A stretch of DNA of 64,000 nt from assembly GCF_003014535.1 (NCBI RefSeq), contig NZ_PYGD01000014.1, positions 62,001 to 126,000 of the forward strand, given 5' to 3'. The notes under the pieces were generated by a model. The model did no database searches and had not been told where the DNA came from. It saw only the letters and a list, made by a program, of their open reading frames with translations. The translations under genes and the position numbers were made by a program. Shown piece by piece: positions 8,886 through 18,281 of the stretch (the stretch's first letter is position 1; every line of letters starts with the position of its first letter). This DNA is from Taibaiella chishuiensis. GTDB taxonomy: Bacteria; Bacteroidota; Bacteroidia; Chitinophagales; Chitinophagaceae.

Positions 8886-9368
8886 ATGCAAGCCGCCTCA
8901 TTATCCGATGTAAAAAAAGAACTGGACCAACTTTCGCCCAAAGCGGTAAAAGAGTTGTGCCTGCGCCTGGCCAAATATAAAAAGGAAAACAAAGAGCTGC
9001 TTACCTACCTCTTGTTCGAAGCCGGCAACGAACAGGGCTATATACGCGGCATACAGGAGGAAATGGATGAAGCCTTTGCCGGCATCAACCGGGGCAGTCT
9101 TTACTACGCCGCCAAGAACCTCCGCAAAATATTACGCCTGGCCAATAAGTATATCAAGTATTCCGGCAACAAACAAACCGAAGTAGAAGTGCTGATGTAC
9201 TACTGCCTTAAAGTGATGCAATCGGGCCTGCCCGTACGCAACAGCACCGCCCTGGCCAACCTCTACCAGCGCCAGCTCGATAAGATCGCCAAAGCGATCA
9301 GCAAACTGCACGAAGACCTCCAATATGATTACGAACAGGAACTAGCGCCCCTGCTGAGTTTCCTGTAG
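8886..9368 (+). CDS. Conserved hypothetical protein
   Basis: The 160-residue soluble, Lys/Glu-rich and mostly helical protein (DVKKELDQLSPKAVKELCLRLAKYK...) has no recognised motif, signal or membrane segment. It is separated from the MgtC-like gene by 20 bases on the same strand and probably shares its transcript. I recall similar small helical proteins in other Bacteroidota but cannot name a family. It is the last gene before the defence-type operon. Confidence 0.7.
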   Translation: MQAASLSDVKKELDQLSPKAVKELCLRLAKYKKENKELLTYLLFEAGNEQGYIRGIQEEMDEAFAGINRGSLYYAAKNLRKILRLANKYIKYSGNKQTEVEVLMYYCLKVMQSGLPVRNSTALANLYQRQLDKIAKAISKLHEDLQYDYEQELAPLLSFL

Positions 9369-9689
9369 GTAATCCATTAGCCACACCTAAAATCAACAGG
9401 TAAACTAGGGGGACATTAGAGGGGGCACGAAAATGGGTATTCATCTTACTATTACCCTTGTAGACATTTTAAGAAAAAATCTATCTTTGTCGGATACCTA
9501 TTGCCCCGGCCGGATCATTCCCGGAAGCGGCGTCTACCTATGCAGCCCGGGACCGCCGGCATTACCCGGAAACAATATGAAGGTAATTTAACTCGTAGAA
9601 ATTTATCGGGTTGAGCGGGAGTTCAAGTACTCCGGATAAAATACCAGGTAAAGCCGGGAAAAGCGGATCAACGAAAAACAAAAAGCAAG
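9369..9689 (+). promoter_or_regulatory. Promoter and 200-nt leader of the TerB-ATPase-helicase operon
   Basis: This 321-base gap holds a good Bacteroidota promoter: TTG at 9458-9460, a 21-base spacer, and TATCTTTG at 9482-9489. The stretch from about 9495 to the ATG at 9690 is an untranslated leader with several GC-rich inverted segments (CCCGG/CCGGG types near 9515-9570 and again near 9630-9660). No ORF of note is present. The long structured leader could regulate expression, but I do not recognise a known riboswitch. Confidence 0.55.
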
Positions 9690-11513
9690 ATGCAAAGTAA
9701 TCCTCAGGACAAGGAAACCCAGCCCTCAGTGCATCCCACACCTGGCCCGGGCAATGATAACGGCATTATCGATATTTCATCGATATCCTATGATTTGCGA
9801 ACGAACCTTCCTTCAGAAGAACAAAAACTACATGTCCCCGATTGGGATCATCATTACGTTTATGCGTATAACGAATTAAACGCAGCCTCAAAAGCACAAA
9901 AAGACTTCTATAGAACGTTTAAAGTAGAGTTTTTGCAAGGCAACTGCCTTAATCTGAACGGGAACGTAAACTACGCATTTATCCTCCTGTTTGACCTGCT
10001 GAATGATTATGACAGGCATAAAAACCTGTCCCAGTTGGAAAAATGGCTTAATATTCTAACACAGCATTACCCCAAAACACACCGGTATGCCCAATCCTTC
10101 TTCAATAAACTGAAATACCCTGATGCGGCCCCCGGACTACCCGGGAACAATCAGCAGCAAGCACACGACGAACATTACTGGAAGCTGGGACTTCGGTTCA
10201 GGACCAAATTAAACCTGACGGATGCAGAGGTTAACCTGCTCAATAAGCTTTGGCTACAAACCAACAACTTCTGTGCTATTGAATCCTGTTATTTGCAGTT
10301 GATCAAGTTATTCCTTTTGTCTGTTCGTAAATTGGAAAAGGACTACAAAAAAGCCAATACCTCATTAGAAGCCATTATCGACAAGATCTCCGGGATCGTC
10401 TCTTCCAGGCACCTTAATTACAAAAATGACAGTGAAAGCCATAAATATTTTGTCCAGTCTTTTTCCAGCCAACTCTATGCGCACCTGTTCCGGACATGCG
10501 AAAACGTGATCCGGGAGGTATATGGTCATAAACGAAAACTGACCATTGATTTTCCGCTTACCGGGCTTAACGAGGCCGAAGCCTTGTATAAAGTAGAAGT
10601 ATTTTCGAAATACACGGACTTGTTAACCGAATTAATCCCGACGATCCAGTTGCCGGATCATGATACCGACATTGCATTAAACATTTTAAACCCGACCCGT
10701 TGGAAAATCCGTTTTGACCAAATATGCAAAGACCATGGATCCAACCCGCAGGAGTTCCTGTATTCGGTTGTAGCATTGGCCAAACAAAACGAAAAGAATT
10801 CCTCTGTTGAGGACATTCTTTTCGAAGCCTCGAAGTTCATGGCAAAACAGGACAAAGAAACGGCTTTAAGACTGTACCTGCATCATATCAACTATGACCT
10901 GAAATCCGCCACTTTCGATTACAAAAAACATTCGAAAAGCATTCAGAAAAACCTTTTTGCGAATGACGAACAATTAAACAAATTTGAAACCCTGGTAAGC
11001 CAGTTTATTAAGGATCATAATCTCGCTGCGGCCCTGGACGCCGTTCCGGCCGTATACGCCCTGAAACGCAAGAAAATCGAACTAGATATAAACTCTATAC
11101 AAGAGGCCAGCAGCAGGCATGCCGATACCGTATTACTGCTGAATGATATCCTGGCTGATGAGGATGATGTCCCGCAGCCCCTTACCGTGCCGGCCGCTAC
11201 CGGAACTACCGGGCCAAAAGCAGATTTACAAACTGAAGATAAGCCATCTGAAGCGGTACGGCCATCCCTGTATGTTTCGGGCCTGGGGCTAACCGGCATC
11301 CAGGAACAATCGCTTATTTACTTTGTAAAAAACAACTTTTCGGTGGCGCAAAGCGACTTTGAAAGCTTTGCAAAATCCAATGGCTCCTTTAAAAATCATT
11401 TGATTGAAAGTATCAACGGAGCCTGCTTCGACTTCCTGGATGACCTTATCATTGAAGAAGACAATGACTTTTATACCGTTAATCCAACCTATTATCATCA
11501 ACTATTAGCATGA
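9690..11513 (+). CDS. sngA: TerB_N/TerB_C domain protein, Shango SngA-like
   Basis: The 607-residue soluble protein opens with a low-complexity tail, followed by a TerB_N-type region around residues 50-230. Its best match is the YWKLGLRFRTKLNLT...LLNKLWLQTNNFC.IESC block (about 163-200). The last 150 residues look like TerB_C: an EASSRHADTVLLLNDIL helix, an acidic linker, then GLTGIQEQSLIYFV with a final AFD-like FDFLDDLIIEEDNDFY segment. TerB modules occur in tellurite-resistance and phage-defence contexts. The downstream ATPase gene starts inside its stop codon (ATGA), so the two are translationally coupled. Gene order TerB-ATPase-helicase matches my memory of the Shango defence system, where the TerB protein is SngA. 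Domain call fairly sure; system name from synteny and recall. Confidence 0.75.
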   Translation: MQSNPQDKETQPSVHPTPGPGNDNGIIDISSISYDLRTNLPSEEQKLHVPDWDHHYVYAYNELNAASKAQKDFYRTFKVEFLQGNCLNLNGNVNYAFILLFDLLNDYDRHKNLSQLEKWLNILTQHYPKTHRYAQSFFNKLKYPDAAPGLPGNNQQQAHDEHYWKLGLRFRTKLNLTDAEVNLLNKLWLQTNNFCAIESCYLQLIKLFLLSVRKLEKDYKKANTSLEAIIDKISGIVSSRHLNYKNDSESHKYFVQSFSSQLYAHLFRTCENVIREVYGHKRKLTIDFPLTGLNEAEALYKVEVFSKYTDLLTELIPTIQLPDHDTDIALNILNPTRWKIRFDQICKDHGSNPQEFLYSVVALAKQNEKNSSVEDILFEASKFMAKQDKETALRLYLHHINYDLKSATFDYKKHSKSIQKNLFANDEQLNKFETLVSQFIKDHNLAAALDAVPAVYALKRKKIELDINSIQEASSRHADTVLLLNDILADEDDVPQPLTVPAATGTTGPKADLQTEDKPSEAVRPSLYVSGLGLTGIQEQSLIYFVKNNFSVAQSDFESFAKSNGSFKNHLIESINGACFDFLDDLIIEEDNDFYTVNPTYYHQLLA

Positions 11514-12829
11514 CCAACAACATCAACATTAAACCTAAAGAAGCTACTGCAATTATAAATTCATTGATCGGGGGTGTTGTTCCCAAAATCGGGGTGCAAC
11601 ATATAACAGTGGGCCGCTCCGAGGAAATTGCCGCATTCGTGACCGCGCTGGAAGATGTCAGGAATGGTCACAGTATGGTTAAATTCTGGATCGGCGATTT
11701 CGGATCCGGAAAATCATTCATGCTCCACCTGCTCAATACCGTAGCGTTAAAACAAAAGTTTGTAGTAGCAAACGCAGACTTTACACCCGACAATCGCCTG
11801 TATGCCAACGATGGCAAAGCTGTGGCTCTGTATACCGCCATTATGGACAATATTGCGATCCAGACAAAACCAGAGGGTGGCGCATTGCCGACCTTAATGG
11901 AGAAATGGATTGAACAGGTCATCACGCAAACCGCGGAAAAGAATAATATTTCCTTGACGCAAATACGCAGCGAGGAATACCTGAACCTCGTTCAAAGTAA
12001 TATCATGAAAACGATCAATGAAATTACCGAGGTCGGTGGCTTCGACTTTGGTACCGTGATCATGAAGTACTATGAAGGTTATATCAAAGACGATGATCAG
12101 CTGCGCAAGAATGCACTTAAATGGCTGAAAGGCGAATACCATACGAAGACGGAAGCTAAACAGGATCTTGGTGTCCGGGAAATCGTAAATGATCTCAATT
12201 TCTACGACATGCTGAAGAACTTTTGCAAATTTTTTGTGAGCATGGGTTATAGTGGCTTCATGATTAACCTTGACGAAGCGATCAATCTCTATAAAATATC
12301 CACCTCAGTAATGCGCGAAAAAAACTATGAGAAAATCCTTTCCATTTATAACGACTGTTTCCAGGGGAAAGTAGCCAACTTGTTTTTCAACTTTGCGGGA
12401 ACCAAAGAGGTACTGGAAAATGAACGCAGGGGCTTATTCAGTTATCATGCCTTGAAATCGAGACTGGAGACCAACAGGTTTGAAACCGCCGGAGTGCGGG
12501 ATTTTGCGCAGCCTGTAATCCGTTTGCTACCGCTCGACCATAATGAGATATTCGTTCTGCTCAATAAGTTAAAGGATATCTTCGATTTCAATTACAAGAT
12601 GGAGAGTGATATTACCGACGAAGAAATTCTTCAGTTCATGGAGGAAATGTTCAACAAACCCGGGGCAGCTGAATTCCTGACCCCGAGAGAGGTCATTCGC
12701 GACTTCCTGAATATACTCAATATCCTGCGTCAAAACCCGGACCTTGACAAATCAAAATTATTTGGCGACATAGAGATTAGGGACGAAAGACCAAATGAAT
12801 TTTCTCTTGATAATATAGAAGAATTATAA
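11510..12829 (+). CDS. sngB: DUF2791/BrxD-type P-loop ATPase, Shango SngB-like
   Basis: The 439-residue protein has Walker A GDFGSGKS (residues 62-69) after VGR.EEIAAFVTALEDVRNGHSMVKFWI, the signature start of the DUF2791 family, and Walker B-like GFMINLDEAINL (about 249-260). The same family supplies BrxD of type 2 BREX. The ATG overlaps the upstream stop by 4 bases, and its own stop TAA overlaps the helicase start by one base (TAATG). The ATPase probably works with the TerB protein and helicase as a complex sensing or processing invading DNA; that is inference from the family and gene order. No BREX methyltransferase or PglZ gene is nearby. Confidence 0.8.
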   Translation: MTNNINIKPKEATAIINSLIGGVVPKIGVQHITVGRSEEIAAFVTALEDVRNGHSMVKFWIGDFGSGKSFMLHLLNTVALKQKFVVANADFTPDNRLYANDGKAVALYTAIMDNIAIQTKPEGGALPTLMEKWIEQVITQTAEKNNISLTQIRSEEYLNLVQSNIMKTINEITEVGGFDFGTVIMKYYEGYIKDDDQLRKNALKWLKGEYHTKTEAKQDLGVREIVNDLNFYDMLKNFCKFFVSMGYSGFMINLDEAINLYKISTSVMREKNYEKILSIYNDCFQGKVANLFFNFAGTKEVLENERRGLFSYHALKSRLETNRFETAGVRDFAQPVIRLLPLDHNEIFVLLNKLKDIFDFNYKMESDITDEEILQFMEEMFNKPGAAEFLTPREVIRDFLNILNILRQNPDLDKSKLFGDIEIRDERPNEFSLDNIEEL

Positions 12830-15012
12830 TGTCATTTAACCTGCTTTCCGAACCCATACGCAAATATGTCCGGGATAAGAAATGGGAACAGCTAAAACCC
12901 ATCCAGGCCGCAGCTATCGAGCGGATTCTTACTACAGAGGACAACTATATATTAGCTTCCCGTACAGCTTCGGGCAAAACTGAAGCTGCATTTCTGCCGG
13001 TGCTGTCTGCGGCCAACTTTAATGCGCCGGGGATTAAAGTACTGTACATCTCTCCGTTGATCGCATTGATCAATGACCAGTTTTTGCGGGTAGAGGAATT
13101 ATGCAAAAACCTTGAAGTACCGGTTACCAAATGGCATGGAGAGGCCAACAAATCATTAAAAGACCAATTGCTTAAGGACCCTTCAGGCGTAATGCTGATC
13201 ACACCTGAATCTATCGAAGCCATGTTTGTCAACAAACCTTTTAATGTTATCCGGTTGTTTAGCGGTTTGGAATTTGTGGTCATCGACGAAATTCATTCGT
13301 TTTTAGGAACCGACCGGGGCATCCAACTCAAATCCCTGCTCTCCAGGCTCCAGACCGTTAACCGGCATTACTTTCGCGTAATTGGTCTTTCCGCGACGAT
13401 CGGGGATTATGAGCTGGCGAAAACATTTGCCGGCCCATCCCGTAAAACGACCGTTTTGTTGGACAAGACACCCAAGGAGGTAAAGGTATCCTTCCGCTAT
13501 TTTTCAGGCGGAACAGATGAACTGCCCCTTGCCTTGCTGAAAAATTTATACCTGGAAACAAAAGACAACAAGGCGCTCATATTTCCCAACAGCCGTGGAC
13601 GGGCGGAAGAGGTTGCCGTGAAGCTGAAGAAAATCTCGCAAAAAGTAAACGGGCACCCCAATTACTTTTCCCACCATTCATCCGTCGACCGCGACGAGAG
13701 AGAATATGTCGAGTATTTTGCGAAGAACAATACCCTCCACAATTTTTGTATCGCCTGCACATCAACGCTTGAATTGGGCATTGATATCGGCACGGTTGAT
13801 GAAGTGGTGCAGATCGACGCCAGCCATAGTATCGCCTCATTGGTCCAGAGACTGGGACGGAGCGGCCGCCGGGATGGCGCTGCCAGTACGCTTGTCTTAT
13901 ATGCAACAGGCCCCTGGAGCTTACTTCAGTCAATGGCGTGCTGGCTGCTGTACCGGGAAGGTTTTATCGAGCCCCCTGCTGAATCTTCAAAGCCATATGA
14001 CCTGCTTGCCCAACAGGCTTTGTCTATCGTCAAAGGGACTTCCGGTATCGCCCCCGATCAACTTATCGCACAGTTGAAGGGTAATTACGCCTTTGCGGCC
14101 ATAGCAGAAAACGAAATACTCCCGATCATCAATCATCTTATCGATACCGATATGCTCGAGCGCTTAGGCCGCGAACTCATTATTGGTGTAACGGGAGAAA
14201 AGGTCGTCAACAACAAGGATTTTTATAGCGCATTCACTACCGAGGAGCACTTTAAAGTCGTCCATGCCGGCAACAGGATTGGCGAAATACCCTATACGCC
14301 ACAGGTTCTCGTAGATCAGAATATTATGCTCGCCGCCAAAATCTGGAAAATACGGGATATCGACTTTAAAGCGAAAAAGATAGAAGTAGCGGTAGCCAAA
14401 GACGGGAAGAAGCCCATTTTCCTCGGCTTACCGGGAAACGTACATGCAAAAGTGCGTCAGAAAATGCTGGAAATTATTTATACCGGTGATTGCTATGATT
14501 TCCTGGACGAAGCCAGCGTCGACGAACTTAAAGTTATAAGATCAGACTTTAGGGCAGTACCCATCGAAGACCCCACAGTACAACGCCCGCTTATTGATAC
14601 CGGCAATAAATTACAGCTATTTGCCTTTACCAGTACGAAGATCAATAACACGATAGCGCTCTTGTTCCATATTAAAGGAATTCCATCCCAGTTTAACCCG
14701 CCCACAGATTCGTTTGAAGTCGTACTGGGATACACTGATTTCATGGCGCAGTGGCGCAGTCTTCCCGAAACCATTTCAGCTATCGATGGTTATCTGTCAG
14801 CACAAGCTGAAACGAATCCGGAAAAGAGTGAGGTGACGAAGTGGGCTTTTTTATTACCCCTGCCGCTCCGGATCGCTATTGCGAAAGAAAAGGTTTATGA
14901 TATTGAAGGTACACGCGCCTTTTTGGAGACTGTTACCTTTCTTGCAGCCCAACAAACCGAAGGTAATCAGGCGCCATTTTCCTCTATGGACCAGTTACCC
15001 GGTAAGGCCTGA
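12829..15012 (+). CDS. sngC: Lhr-like superfamily 2 DEAD/H helicase, Shango SngC-like
   Basis: The 727-residue protein carries the full SF2 motif set: Q-motif-like LKPIQAAAIE, Walker A ASRTASGKTE (about 43-52), Ia YISPLIALIND, Walker B VIDEIHS (151-157), motif III LSATIGD (188-194), motif IV/V with STLELGIDIG, and motif VI QRLGRSGRR (340-348). The EIHSFLG.DRG block is typical of Lhr-type helicases, but the length is under half of bacterial Lhr, as in BREX-associated and defence-associated relatives. A roughly 350-residue C-terminal region follows. It is translationally coupled to the ATPase gene. It probably unwinds or translocates on foreign nucleic acid. A terminator follows. Confidence 0.82.
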   Translation: MSFNLLSEPIRKYVRDKKWEQLKPIQAAAIERILTTEDNYILASRTASGKTEAAFLPVLSAANFNAPGIKVLYISPLIALINDQFLRVEELCKNLEVPVTKWHGEANKSLKDQLLKDPSGVMLITPESIEAMFVNKPFNVIRLFSGLEFVVIDEIHSFLGTDRGIQLKSLLSRLQTVNRHYFRVIGLSATIGDYELAKTFAGPSRKTTVLLDKTPKEVKVSFRYFSGGTDELPLALLKNLYLETKDNKALIFPNSRGRAEEVAVKLKKISQKVNGHPNYFSHHSSVDRDEREYVEYFAKNNTLHNFCIACTSTLELGIDIGTVDEVVQIDASHSIASLVQRLGRSGRRDGAASTLVLYATGPWSLLQSMACWLLYREGFIEPPAESSKPYDLLAQQALSIVKGTSGIAPDQLIAQLKGNYAFAAIAENEILPIINHLIDTDMLERLGRELIIGVTGEKVVNNKDFYSAFTTEEHFKVVHAGNRIGEIPYTPQVLVDQNIMLAAKIWKIRDIDFKAKKIEVAVAKDGKKPIFLGLPGNVHAKVRQKMLEIIYTGDCYDFLDEASVDELKVIRSDFRAVPIEDPTVQRPLIDTGNKLQLFAFTSTKINNTIALLFHIKGIPSQFNPPTDSFEVVLGYTDFMAQWRSLPETISAIDGYLSAQAETNPEKSEVTKWAFLLPLPLRIAIAKEKVYDIEGTRAFLETVTFLAAQQTEGNQAPFSSMDQLPGKA

Positions 15013-15056
15013 CCATAGTTCCCGGGGTATACTTACACAAACATGCTTTACACGAA

Positions 15057-15084
15057 AAATGCCGGCTGGAAAGCCGGCATTTGC
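15057..15084 (+). terminator. Terminator after the defence-type operon
   Basis: An 11-bp stem AAATGCCGGCT / AGCCGGCATTT (15057-15067 and 15072-15082) has a GGAA loop and ends in TTT. It lies 44 bases after the helicase stop and may also act on the converging S9 peptidase transcript. Confidence 0.8.
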
Positions 15085-15133
15085 TTGTTGACTAATTAGA
15101 ACGTCAGATTTATGACACTCAAAAAAAGGTAAA

Positions 15134-17095
15134 TTAATTTGTTTCGCGTTTTCCTTTCAGGTGTAACGAAAGGAAATCTTCCATGGCTTTGTAGAACTCG
15201 AACCGGTTCTCTTCGTTGTGGAAGCCATGCCCTTCGTTATCTTTCACCATGTACTGCACTTCTATGCCGCGTTTCTTAAGGGCTGCTACCATCTGGTCGC
15301 TTTCGTCCTTGTTTACCCGCGGATCCTTGGCGCCCTGTGCTACGAACAAAGGACAAATGATCCGGTCGGCATGAAACACCGGGCTGTTGGCGCGCAGCAT
15401 CGTGCTGTCGGCCTCGTTGGTCGGGTCGCCTACCATCTCGTACATCATCTTTTTGAACGGCTCCCAGTAAGGCGGTATCGTGTTCATAAAGGTAAAGAGA
15501 TTGGAAACACCTACATAATCGATCGCACAGGCATACAGGTCCGGGGTTTTGGTAATGCCCGCCAGGGTGGCGTAACCGCCATAGGAGCCGCCGTATATCG
15601 CTATGCGTTTAGGATCGGCAATACCTTCGCTTACCAGGTAACGTACGCCATCGGTAATATCGTCCTGCATGGTCTGGCCCCATTGCTTAAAGGACTTCTC
15701 CATAAAGTCGCGGCCATAACCGGTAGAGCCCCTGAAGTTCATCTGTAATACCGCATAACCACGGTTGGCCAGGAACTGTATTTCGGGATTAAAGCCCCAT
15801 TTATCGCGGGCCCAGGGTCCGCCATGCGGGTTGATCACCACAGGCAGCTGTTGCGCAGGAACTCCTTTAGGCAGGGTAAGATAACCATGTATGGTCACAC
15901 CATCGCGCGAGGTATAGGATACCGGCTTCATATCGGCCATATCGCTGCGGTTCAGCCAGGGACTGATATCCGCGATCTTCTCCATTTTTTTGACTTTCTG
16001 GTCGTAGAAATAATAGGAACCGCTGGTCTTATCATCGAAAGTCACGATCAGGAACTTGTCTTCATTCTTGTTGGAGGAAGCGATACCGAATTCCAGGTCT
16101 TTGTCGATCAGCTTACGCATTTCGGCGCGGCGGCTTTCGGCTTCCTTATCCAGGAACCGGAACTCTCTTTTATCAACCGTATAATAAATAGATGTAGGTA
16201 CTTTACGCTTCTGTGAATAACCGATGCCTTCCACATCCACCTTATCGTTGCGGTAGAGTTCTTCCAGCTCTTTTTTCTTTACCAGGTCGTAACGCACGGC
16301 TGCGGCCTTATCCCGGCCAATATTACTTACGGCATATACCACGCTCGGATTTTTCGGATCGAAGAACTGCGGGGAAAGGCTTTCTTTAAAATTCGTGGTC
16401 ATCACTTCGGCAAAAGGCGCTTTCTCGTTGGGGCGGTACAACAGGGTTGTATTAACGCCGTCCGAGGTGGAAGCGATCAGCAGTTTGCCATCGTGGTCGG
16501 TTTGCCAGCCGGTAATGTTGCCGGGGTTTTCGTAAAGCTGCTCCAGTGCGCCGGTATTGATATTGAGGCGATAGGGATCGCTTACCTGCGGGTTCCGTTT
16601 GTTGAGACCGATGATCATATAATCATCCTGCTCCGGCAGATCGTCGATAATGTCTACCCGTACCTTATCGAAAGGCGTCAGTTCTTTATCGTTGGAGCCG
16701 TCTATATTCACGGCAAAGAGGTGATAGTTTTCATCGCCGCCACTATCCTTCAGGTAGGCGATACGGCCATTGTTGGCCCAGAAGTAGCCCGCAATATCGC
16801 GGTCCTCCAGCGAAGTAAGCCGTACAGGCTCGCTTTTTTTATCGCCGGTTTTCTGTACAAAAATGTTCATACGGCTTTTGAAAGGCGCCATAAAAGAAAT
16901 GTAGTTGCCGTCGGGAGAAAGCTGAAAGCTTCTTTTTTCGGAGTTCCTGAAGAAGTCTCTCATCGGGATCAGGCTGGAAGGTCCGTTGTTGGTCGTCATA
17001 CCGGGTTTTGCTTTGGTTTGTGCCTGGGCTACAGTGCCGCCCATACTACCGATAAGGGCAGCAAAGGCCATTGTTCTGAAAATTGTTGTACGCAT
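15134..17095 (-). CDS. S9 family prolyl-oligopeptidase-type peptidase, exported
   Basis: The 653-residue precursor has an N-terminal signal peptide ending near A-Q-A-Q (residues 23-26), a beta-propeller of about 370 residues, and a C-terminal alpha/beta hydrolase domain. The catalytic triad is visible: Ser504 in YGGSYGGYA, Asp591 in GAKDPRV, His623 in NEGHGFH. This is the acylaminoacyl-peptidase/DPP-IV-like arrangement and the enzyme probably trims short peptides in the periplasm. The gene converges on the helicase operon. The start at 17095 gives a clean signal peptide. The substrate cannot be told from sequence. Confidence 0.9.
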   Translation of the reverse strand: MRTTIFRTMAFAALIGSMGGTVAQAQTKAKPGMTTNNGPSSLIPMRDFFRNSEKRSFQLSPDGNYISFMAPFKSRMNIFVQKTGDKKSEPVRLTSLEDRDIAGYFWANNGRIAYLKDSGGDENYHLFAVNIDGSNDKELTPFDKVRVDIIDDLPEQDDYMIIGLNKRNPQVSDPYRLNINTGALEQLYENPGNITGWQTDHDGKLLIASTSDGVNTTLLYRPNEKAPFAEVMTTNFKESLSPQFFDPKNPSVVYAVSNIGRDKAAAVRYDLVKKKELEELYRNDKVDVEGIGYSQKRKVPTSIYYTVDKREFRFLDKEAESRRAEMRKLIDKDLEFGIASSNKNEDKFLIVTFDDKTSGSYYFYDQKVKKMEKIADISPWLNRSDMADMKPVSYTSRDGVTIHGYLTLPKGVPAQQLPVVINPHGGPWARDKWGFNPEIQFLANRGYAVLQMNFRGSTGYGRDFMEKSFKQWGQTMQDDITDGVRYLVSEGIADPKRIAIYGGSYGGYATLAGITKTPDLYACAIDYVGVSNLFTFMNTIPPYWEPFKKMMYEMVGDPTNEADSTMLRANSPVFHADRIICPLFVAQGAKDPRVNKDESDQMVAALKKRGIEVQYMVKDNEGHGFHNEENRFEFYKAMEDFLSLHLKGKRETN

Positions 17096-17145
17096 AGCGG
17101 GGTGTGGTTGATTTCGTGAAATTATTCATTTTTTTTCTTTTTTAC

Positions 17146-17397
17146 TCAGCAGTCCTGTGCCGTGCCGTTATCTGCTTTGGCAGCCAGGGCTTTCTGGCGC
17201 TGCTCGGTAGCCTTTACCCTGCGCAGACCGAAATAGCCGGCCAGTGGTAACACTACGCCCACGGCAAGCGCCAGCGGTATATCTACAGTACTGGTATCGA
17301 AGCCGTTTTTGAGCAGTTTGCCGGCATTGTATCCCAGCAGCAGCATCCCGATGAAGAGTTGCAGGTAAAATATCTTTTTCTGATCCTGGTAACGCAT
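17146..17397 (-). CDS. Small two-helix membrane protein of unknown function
   Basis: The 83-residue protein has two hydrophobic segments: about residues 10-28 (YLQLFIGMLLLGYNAGKLL) and 42-60 (LALAVGVVLPLAGYFGLRR). A basic C-terminal tail follows. No family recognised. It lies 33 bases downstream of the next small gene on the same strand and probably shares its transcript. It is likely an inner-membrane protein of unknown role. Confidence 0.6.
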   Translation of the reverse strand: MRYQDQKKIFYLQLFIGMLLLGYNAGKLLKNGFDTSTVDIPLALAVGVVLPLAGYFGLRRVKATEQRQKALAAKADNGTAQDC

Positions 17398-17430
17398 AAT
17401 ATCTGGTTTTAAAATTTAAGGATAAAAGTT

Positions 17431-17682
17431 TCAGGAAAGCAGGAGCGCCCTGCCGTTGCGGTAAATATCGAAACCCATGCGGGCGGGCCACCGGATGCCG
17501 ATGCGCACCTGGTAATCGGCCGGCTCGTCGTGCTCGATTACCGAAAAGCTATGATAGCTGCCCAGGATCGATTGCTGGCTGGATACCAGCTTACCGTTAT
17601 GATAGATCTTCTCTTCGCCGAGCCAGTTACTTTTTATATCGATACGTTGGTTATCGGTCGTGAAATAGGTCAGGTATCTCAT
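17431..17682 (-). CDS. Small conserved hypothetical protein
   Basis: The 83-residue soluble protein has beta-rich composition (MRYLTYFTTDNQRIDIKSNW... YQVRIGIRWPARMGFDIYRNG). No signal peptide or membrane segment is seen and I do not recognise the family. It is between two other small minus-strand genes with 20-33 base gaps, which suggests one transcript. Confidence 0.6.
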   Translation of the reverse strand: MRYLTYFTTDNQRIDIKSNWLGEEKIYHNGKLVSSQQSILGSYHSFSVIEHDEPADYQVRIGIRWPARMGFDIYRNGRALLLS

Positions 17683-17702
17683 GGAGCAAAGGATTAAAAG
17701 AC

Positions 17703-18065
17703 TTACTGGATAATAAAATGCTGCATCAATGCACCCGCTACGCGGAACTGGTAAGAACCTTTGGGCAAACGGGCTGTGGCTACAAAGAATGCCTTATCTG
17801 AGTTTATTTTGCCTTTAAGGATTATCTTGCCGTTTTTATCGGCAATAGTATAGGCTGCGCCGGTTGCGTGTTCCACGGTAATCCCGATATAGGGATTGAG
17901 CGTACGCTGGTAAACGATGGCTTCGTCCATATTGCCCAGGGGCCGTACGGTGTTCAGTGCAGAAGCGGCGTCTACCGTACCGGCGCCTGCAACAAGCACC
18001 AGGAAAAAGGCAATAAAGGCGGCTTTACGGCTGATAAAGGATTGGAAAGAGGAAAAGCGGTTCAT
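17703..18065 (-). CDS. Small exported protein of unknown function
   Basis: The frame is open from 18152, but the ATG at 18065 is the better start because it is followed at once by a normal signal peptide (residues 1-34, ending V-D-A-A-S). This gives 120 residues. The mature part contains GAAYTIADKNGKIILKGKI and a final ARLPKGSYQFRVAGALMQHFIIQ. That layout resembles the strand pattern of a shortened T9SS sorting domain, but the usual PNP motif is absent, so I leave the function open. It heads the small-gene group 17146-18065. Confidence 0.6.
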   Translation of the reverse strand: MNRFSSFQSFISRKAAFIAFFLVLVAGAGTVDAASALNTVRPLGNMDEAIVYQRTLNPYIGITVEHATGAAYTIADKNGKIILKGKINSDKAFFVATARLPKGSYQFRVAGALMQHFIIQ

Positions 18066-18273
18066 GGTTAACAATTTTATGGGTTTAGATAAATGTGTGT
18101 TTCGATTTGATGATGCAAACATACCCCGGGTTACCAGCGCCGCTTCCGACATTTAGACCTATGCCGGCAAATATTCGACCAATGCGTAATTTACGTTCGT
18201 CGAAGAAAAAACCCGGTTTGTCGAAAAATAGGGCTACAGGACGAATGCGGGCAGCCCCGCGGCCGGGAAACTG

Positions 18274-18281
18274 TAGTTTTG
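18274..18281 (+). promoter_or_regulatory. Putative -7 promoter box for the LytS/LytTR cassette
   Basis: TAGTTTTG matches TAnnTTTG. It overlaps the earliest in-frame TTG codon of the kinase gene, which argues that translation starts further downstream, for example at TTG 18330. Confidence 0.45.

Noticed and set aside
9690-15012. Interpretation as a type 2 BREX cassette
   Set aside because: The ATPase and helicase resemble BrxD and BrxHI, but the core BREX genes (PglZ, PglX, PglW) are absent and a TerB protein is present instead.
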